Of a stretch of 64,000 nucleotides of DNA, positions 60,719-64,000 are shown piece by piece. Position 1 is the first letter of the stretch; every line of letters starts with the position of its first letter. Under the pieces are notes generated by a model that saw only the letters and a list, made by a program, of their open reading frames with translations, did not search any database and was not told the DNA's origin. The position numbers and the translations under genes are program-made. The DNA lies in the NCBI GenBank assembly GCA_035759925.1, contig DASTTY010000045.1:37415-101414 (forward strand), written 5' to 3'. This stretch comes from RHKX01 sp035759925. GTDB taxonomy: Bacteria > Actinomycetota > Thermoleophilia > Solirubrobacterales > 70-9.

Positions 60719-62142
60719 GCGCGAGCGATGCCGAGCGCCGCCCGCTCCACTTCATCGCCATCGGTGGTGCCGGGATGAGCGGCCTGGCACTTGTCTGCAG
60801 CAGGCTCGGCCATCGCGTCAGCGGCTCCGACCGGGCCGAATCCGTCTACGTCGAGCGGCTTCGCGCCGCCGGGATCGAGCCGGCGATCGGCCACGATCCC
60901 GCCAACGTCCCGGCCGAGGCCGACGTCGTCGTCTCGACCGCGATCCCCGAGGACAACGTCGAGCTCGTCGAAGCTCGTGAGCGAGGCCAGGAGGTGATCC
61001 ACCGCGGCGACCTGCTCGCCCGCGTCTGCGCCGGGCGGCGGTTGATCGCCGTCGCCGGGGCGCACGGGAAGACGACGACGGCGGGGATGATCGCCCATGC
61101 GCTCGTCGCGGCGGGAGCCGATCCGGGGTTCCTGCTCGGTGGCGAGCTTCCCGGCGCCGGGCGCGGCGGAGCGCCCGCCAACGCCGACGTCGGCAGCTCC
61201 GAGTGGCTGGTCGCCGAGGCCGACGAGAGCGATGGCAGCTTCCTGAAGCTCGATCCGGAGGTGGCGCTCGTCACCAACGTCGAGCTCGACCACCATTCGC
61301 ACTGGGGAGGGGAGACCGAGCTGATCGCAGCGTTCGCCGAGTTCACGGCCGGCGCGGCGGCGGTGGTCCGGCCGGCCGAGCGACGGCTGGCCGCCCTCGA
61401 CGGTGCCGGCCGGGTCCTCGGGTTCGCGGTCGCACCACCAGCCGGGGCCGGGCCCGGTCCGGCGGCGGCGCTGCTCGCGACCGACATCGCCGCCGGCGCC
61501 GGGGGGTGCCGGTTCCGGGTCGTCTCCGAGGCGATCGGCGAACGGGAGGTCCGGCTCTCGGTCCCGGGCCGCCACAACGTCGCCAACGCGACGGCCGCGA
61601 TCGGCGCCATGGCATGCGCGCTCGACCGCGACGAGCGCCTGCCGCGGATCGAGGACCTGATCGCGGCCCTCGAGACCTTCCCGGGCATGGCGCGCCGCCT
61701 CGAGCGCAAGGGCAGCTACGCCGGCGCCGCGGTCTACGACGACTACGCCCATCACCCGACCGAGGTCGCCGCCTCGCTGGCCGCGCTCCGCGAACTGCCC
61801 CACCGGCGCCTGATCGCGGTCTTCCAGCCCCATCTCTACTCGCGGACGAAGGCCCTGGCGTCGCGGTTCGGAAGAGCGCTCGCCGGCGCCGACGAGATCG
61901 GGGTCCTCGATGTCTATCCCGCCCGCGAGCGGCCGGTCGGGTCGCTCGAAGGGGTCAGCGGCCTCGACGTCGCCGCTGCGGCAGCCGACGCATCGCCCGG
62001 CAAGCGGGTCGAATGGCTCGTCGACGTCGATCGCGCCGAGGAGGTCCTCGCCGGCCGCCTCGGGGAGGGCGATCTCCTCGTCACGATCGGTGCCGGGGAC
62101 GTGTTCGTGCTCGCCGACCGCCTCGTCGGCGAGGAGCGATGA
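60715..62142 (+). CDS. murC: UDP-MurNAc:L-alanine ligase MurC
   Basis: A 475-residue Mur ligase adding L-alanine. The FIAIGGAGMSGLALV Rossmann start, P-loop VAGAHGKTTTAGM, EADESDGSFL, NVELDHHSHW, and DDYAHHPTEVAASL are the family motifs, with FQPHLYSRT further on. It overlaps murG and the downstream murB remnant by 4 bp. The next intact gene is ftsQ. Confidence 0.95.
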   Translation: MSASDAERRPLHFIAIGGAGMSGLALVCSRLGHRVSGSDRAESVYVERLRAAGIEPAIGHDPANVPAEADVVVSTAIPEDNVELVEARERGQEVIHRGDLLARVCAGRRLIAVAGAHGKTTTAGMIAHALVAAGADPGFLLGGELPGAGRGGAPANADVGSSEWLVAEADESDGSFLKLDPEVALVTNVELDHHSHWGGETELIAAFAEFTAGAAAVVRPAERRLAALDGAGRVLGFAVAPPAGAGPGPAAALLATDIAAGAGGCRFRVVSEAIGEREVRLSVPGRHNVANATAAIGAMACALDRDERLPRIEDLIAALETFPGMARRLERKGSYAGAAVYDDYAHHPTEVAASLAALRELPHRRLIAVFQPHLYSRTKALASRFGRALAGADEIGVLDVYPARERPVGSLEGVSGLDVAAAAADASPGKRVEWLVDVDRAEEVLAGRLGEGDLLVTIGAGDVFVLADRLVGEER

Positions 62143-62306
62143 CGACCTCCGACGGCATCGGAGCGAAGGTAGGAGTGATCGGCTCGGGATCGAATCTGCT
62201 GGTAGCTGACGATGGATTCAGAGAACACGTGCTCGAGCTCGACGGAAACCTCGCGCAGGCCGAGCGCGATGGCTAGCTGCTGGAATCTCGGCGAGGGGCG
62301 GGCCTG
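62139..62306 (+). pseudogene. murB: Remnant of murB (UDP-N-acetylenolpyruvoylglucosamine reductase)
   Basis: An ATG overlapping the murC stop opens a 45-codon frame whose core, VIGSGSNLLVADDGF, is the FAD-binding signature of MurB, followed by VLELDGNLAQAERDG and a TAG. Beyond the stop, in the same frame, LLESRRGAGL resembles the decayed LLxxGGGA segment that normally follows. About 65 residues before and 200 after the core are missing compared with full MurB (about 300-350 residues). Synonymous sites look less GC-biased than in neighbours. MurB activity must come from elsewhere. Confidence 0.8.
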
Positions 62307-63047
62307 ATGGCGGCCGGCGCCTCGCGCCTGCTGCCGCGCCGCCCGGCGCTGGCGATGCCCTCGTGGCCGCGGCTCCGCAACCGCCTGATCGTGATCGTTC
62401 TGCTCCTCGCGGCGCTCGCCGCCGGCTACATGCTCTGGTTCCGGGACTCCTCGCTGGTCGCGATCGACGACGTTCGCGTGACCGGGACGAACGTCGCCCC
62501 CGGCGTCGAGGATCGGCTGACGGCCGCGGCGACCGGGCTCAGCACCCTGCACCTGGACCGAGCCGCGATCGAGTCGGCGGTGGCCGACGACCCGACCGTG
62601 GTCGGGCTGAAGATCGACACCGACTTCCCGCACGGGATCACGATCGACGTCCAGAGCCGGACGCCGGCGGGCTGGCTCGCCGCCGACGGCGGAACGCTCC
62701 TCGCCGCCGACGGCACCGTCCTGGCGAGCGGTGTCGACCGCCCCGACGGCCTCCCCGAGGTCGCCGGGGACGAGCTCAGCGGCGAGCGCGCGAGCGGGGT
62801 CGAGCTCGCCGCCGCGCGCGTCCTCGGGGCGGTTCCGAAGCCGCTTCAGGCCCAGGTCGAGAAGGCCGAGGTCGACGAACGCCACGGCGTCGTGGCGGTC
62901 CTCAACGGCGGCATCGTGCTGCGCTTCGGAAGCCCCGCGAATGCCGATCAGAAGTGGCGTGCGGCCGCTTCGGTCCTCGCCGACCCGAAGCTGACCAGCG
63001 CCACGTACATCGACCTGTCGTCGCCGTCGCGGCCCGTCGTCGGCTGA
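62307..63047 (+). CDS. ftsQ: Cell division protein FtsQ/DivIB
   Basis: A 246-residue bitopic protein. A short basic cytoplasmic stretch precedes the helix LIVIVLLLAALAAGYML. The POTRA region starts VAIDDVRVTGTNVAPGVEDR and includes LHLDRAAIESAVADDPTVVG, the usual FtsQ pattern; the later VDVQ-like segment and ADQKWRAAASVLAD are consistent. It follows the murB remnant directly, the normal murC-murB-ftsQ order apart from the decay. Confidence 0.9.
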   Translation: MAAGASRLLPRRPALAMPSWPRLRNRLIVIVLLLAALAAGYMLWFRDSSLVAIDDVRVTGTNVAPGVEDRLTAAATGLSTLHLDRAAIESAVADDPTVVGLKIDTDFPHGITIDVQSRTPAGWLAADGGTLLAADGTVLASGVDRPDGLPEVAGDELSGERASGVELAAARVLGAVPKPLQAQVEKAEVDERHGVVAVLNGGIVLRFGSPANADQKWRAAASVLADPKLTSATYIDLSSPSRPVVG

Positions 63048-63083
63048 CGAAAGGTCACCCTCGACTCGGACCTGAGGGATCGA

Positions 63084-63213
63084 AAACTCTCAACCACGAG
63101 TTGAGACAGCGATCTTGCAGACAGTTTAGGGTGGCGTTGACAGGCACCCCGTTGTGACTTACTTTGGCTGCAGTTTGCGGGCGCGGGGCGCGCAAACTCT
63201 CAACTATCACTCA
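63084..63213 (+). repeat. Direct and inverted CTCAA repeats upstream of ftsZ
   Basis: AAACTCTCAAC occurs at 63084-63094 and again at 63194-63204, 110 bp apart. The first forms an imperfect dyad with GTTGAG just downstream; the second is followed by ACTCAAG. They flank the ftsZ promoter and may bind a regulator of division genes. Confidence 0.55.
63137..63165 (+). promoter_or_regulatory. Promoter of ftsZ
   Basis: TTGACA (63137-63142) and TACTTT (63160-63165) with exactly 17 bp between is close to a consensus sigma-70-type promoter. Transcription would start near 63172 and give a leader of about 80 nt, so ftsZ can be expressed independently of the upstream cluster. Confidence 0.72.
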
Positions 63214-63250
63214 AGCTCCGGACGGACAGAGAAAGGCGAGTGAAGCTCAG

Positions 63251-64000
63251 ATGGAGGCTTCCAGTTACCTGGCGGTGATCAAGGTTGTCGGCGCGGGCGG
63301 CGGCGGCACCAACGCCGTGTCCCGAATGGTCGACGCCGGCCTCAAGGGGGTCGAGTTCCTCGCCGTCAACACCGACGCGCAGGCACTGCGCTCGAGCGAC
63401 GCCGACGTCAAGCTCGCGATCGGTCAGGAGCTGACGCGCGGCCTCGGCGCCGGCGGCCAGCCCGAGGTCGGGGCCGGAGCCGCGGCGGAGAGCCGCGATG
63501 ACATCAAGGAGGCGCTGAAGGGCGCCGACATGGTCTTCGTCACCGCCGGCGAGGGCGGCGGCACCGGTACGGGCGGTGCGCCCGTCGTCGCCGAGCTCGG
63601 ACGCGAGATCGGAGCGCTCACGGTCGGCGTCGTCACGAAGCCGTTCGCGTTCGAGGGTCGCCGCCGGGCCGAGCAGGCGGAGCTCGGGACGCAGAACCTG
63701 CGCGACCAGGTCGACACGCTGATCGTGATCGAGAACGACCGCCTGCTGCAGGTGGTCGAGAAGCGGACGCCGGTCACAGAGGCGTTCCGGATCGCGGACG
63801 ACATCCTCCGCCAGGGCGTGCAGGGCATCACTGATCTGATCACGGTGCCCGGGATCGTCAACCTCGACTTCGCCGATGTACGCACGATCATGCGCGACGC
63901 CGGCTCCGCCCTGATGGGCATCGGGACCGCGTCGGGCGAGAACCGCGCCGCGGAGGCGGCTCGCACTGCGGTGTCCTCGCCGCTGCTCGAGCAGTCGATC
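63251..64000 (+). CDS. ftsZ: Cell division GTPase FtsZ (partial, 5' part)
   Basis: The first 250 residues of FtsZ run to the right edge with no stop. The tubulin signature GEGGGTGTGGAPVVAEL is intact, with GAGGGGTNAVSRM before it, NTDAQAL, and the catalytic T7-loop segment NLDFADVR. FtsZ polymerises into the division ring. It follows ftsQ by 203 bp holding its own promoter; there is no ftsA, as expected in actinobacteria. The C-terminal linker and tail are beyond the window. Confidence 0.96.
   Translation, partial: MEASSYLAVIKVVGAGGGGTNAVSRMVDAGLKGVEFLAVNTDAQALRSSDADVKLAIGQELTRGLGAGGQPEVGAGAAAESRDDIKEALKGADMVFVTAGEGGGTGTGGAPVVAELGREIGALTVGVVTKPFAFEGRRRAEQAELGTQNLRDQVDTLIVIENDRLLQVVEKRTPVTEAFRIADDILRQGVQGITDLITVPGIVNLDFADVRTIMRDAGSALMGIGTASGENRAAEAARTAVSSPLLEQSI

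Overview
This is a high-GC (roughly 70%) actinobacterial chromosome segment. Mostly GTG/ATG starts, pervasive 4-bp stop/start overlaps, a meso-diaminopimelate-type MurE, no ftsA between ftsQ and ftsZ, and GG-x-GRDR calcium-repeat-like tails on a secreted protein suggest class Thermoleophilia (Solirubrobacterales-like). That placement is inference from gene content. Apart from two tRNAs (Glu-CTC, Leu-CAG) and a cobalamin riboswitch, everything securely identified is protein-coding. I saw no rRNA, CRISPR array, insertion sequence or prophage.

Layout. 1-0.66 kb: end of transketolase, then an RpiB-type sugar-phosphate isomerase. 0.77-5.0 kb: molybdenum-cofactor genes (fdhD, mobA leftward; moeA, a fused moaD-moaE, moaC, mog rightward). 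5.0-10.8 kb: a metallophosphoesterase, a 1163-residue aldehyde dehydrogenase/alcohol oxidase fusion and an extended SDR protein. 10.8-13.3 kb: a cation/proton antiporter in an operon with two TetR regulators. 13.4-18.2 kb: tRNA-Glu, small proteins, a duplicated DUF892 protein, a formate/nitrite-type channel, and a cupredoxin plus multicopper oxidase pair. 18.4-24.4 kb: a complete dpp/opp-type ABC transporter; then a TetR gene and tRNA-Leu that repeat the tetR-hairpin-tRNA arrangement at 13.3 kb. 25.2-29.8 kb: a glutamine-amidotransferase-like protein and a zinc-type ABC importer with two different permeases and a Fur-family regulator. 29.9-30.2 kb: a stand-alone cyclic-nucleotide-binding protein.

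30.2-37.2 kb is the most unusual region. A cobalamin riboswitch controls two secreted proteins with transcobalamin-C-terminal-like (DUF4430) domains, an ECF transporter T component, a fused double ATPase, and an S component fused to an extracytoplasmic alpha/alpha-toroid. Together these supply both domain types of animal intrinsic factor/transcobalamin, split across an ECF B12 importer. A glycerol-3-phosphate dehydrogenase gene overlaps the end of this operon, followed by a Rho-like protein with a degenerate motor.

40.3-48.8 kb: an NfeD-like protein, a DUF192 protein, an MFS exporter, and a two-component system translationally coupled to a minimal Tad/Flp secretion module (CpaB-like SAF protein, CpaF, TadB, TadC). 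49.0-64 kb: the division and cell-wall (dcw) cluster from an MraZ box through mraZ, rsmH, ftsL, ftsI, murE, murF, mraY, murD, ftsW, murG, murC, a decayed murB, ftsQ and ftsZ, which runs off the right end.
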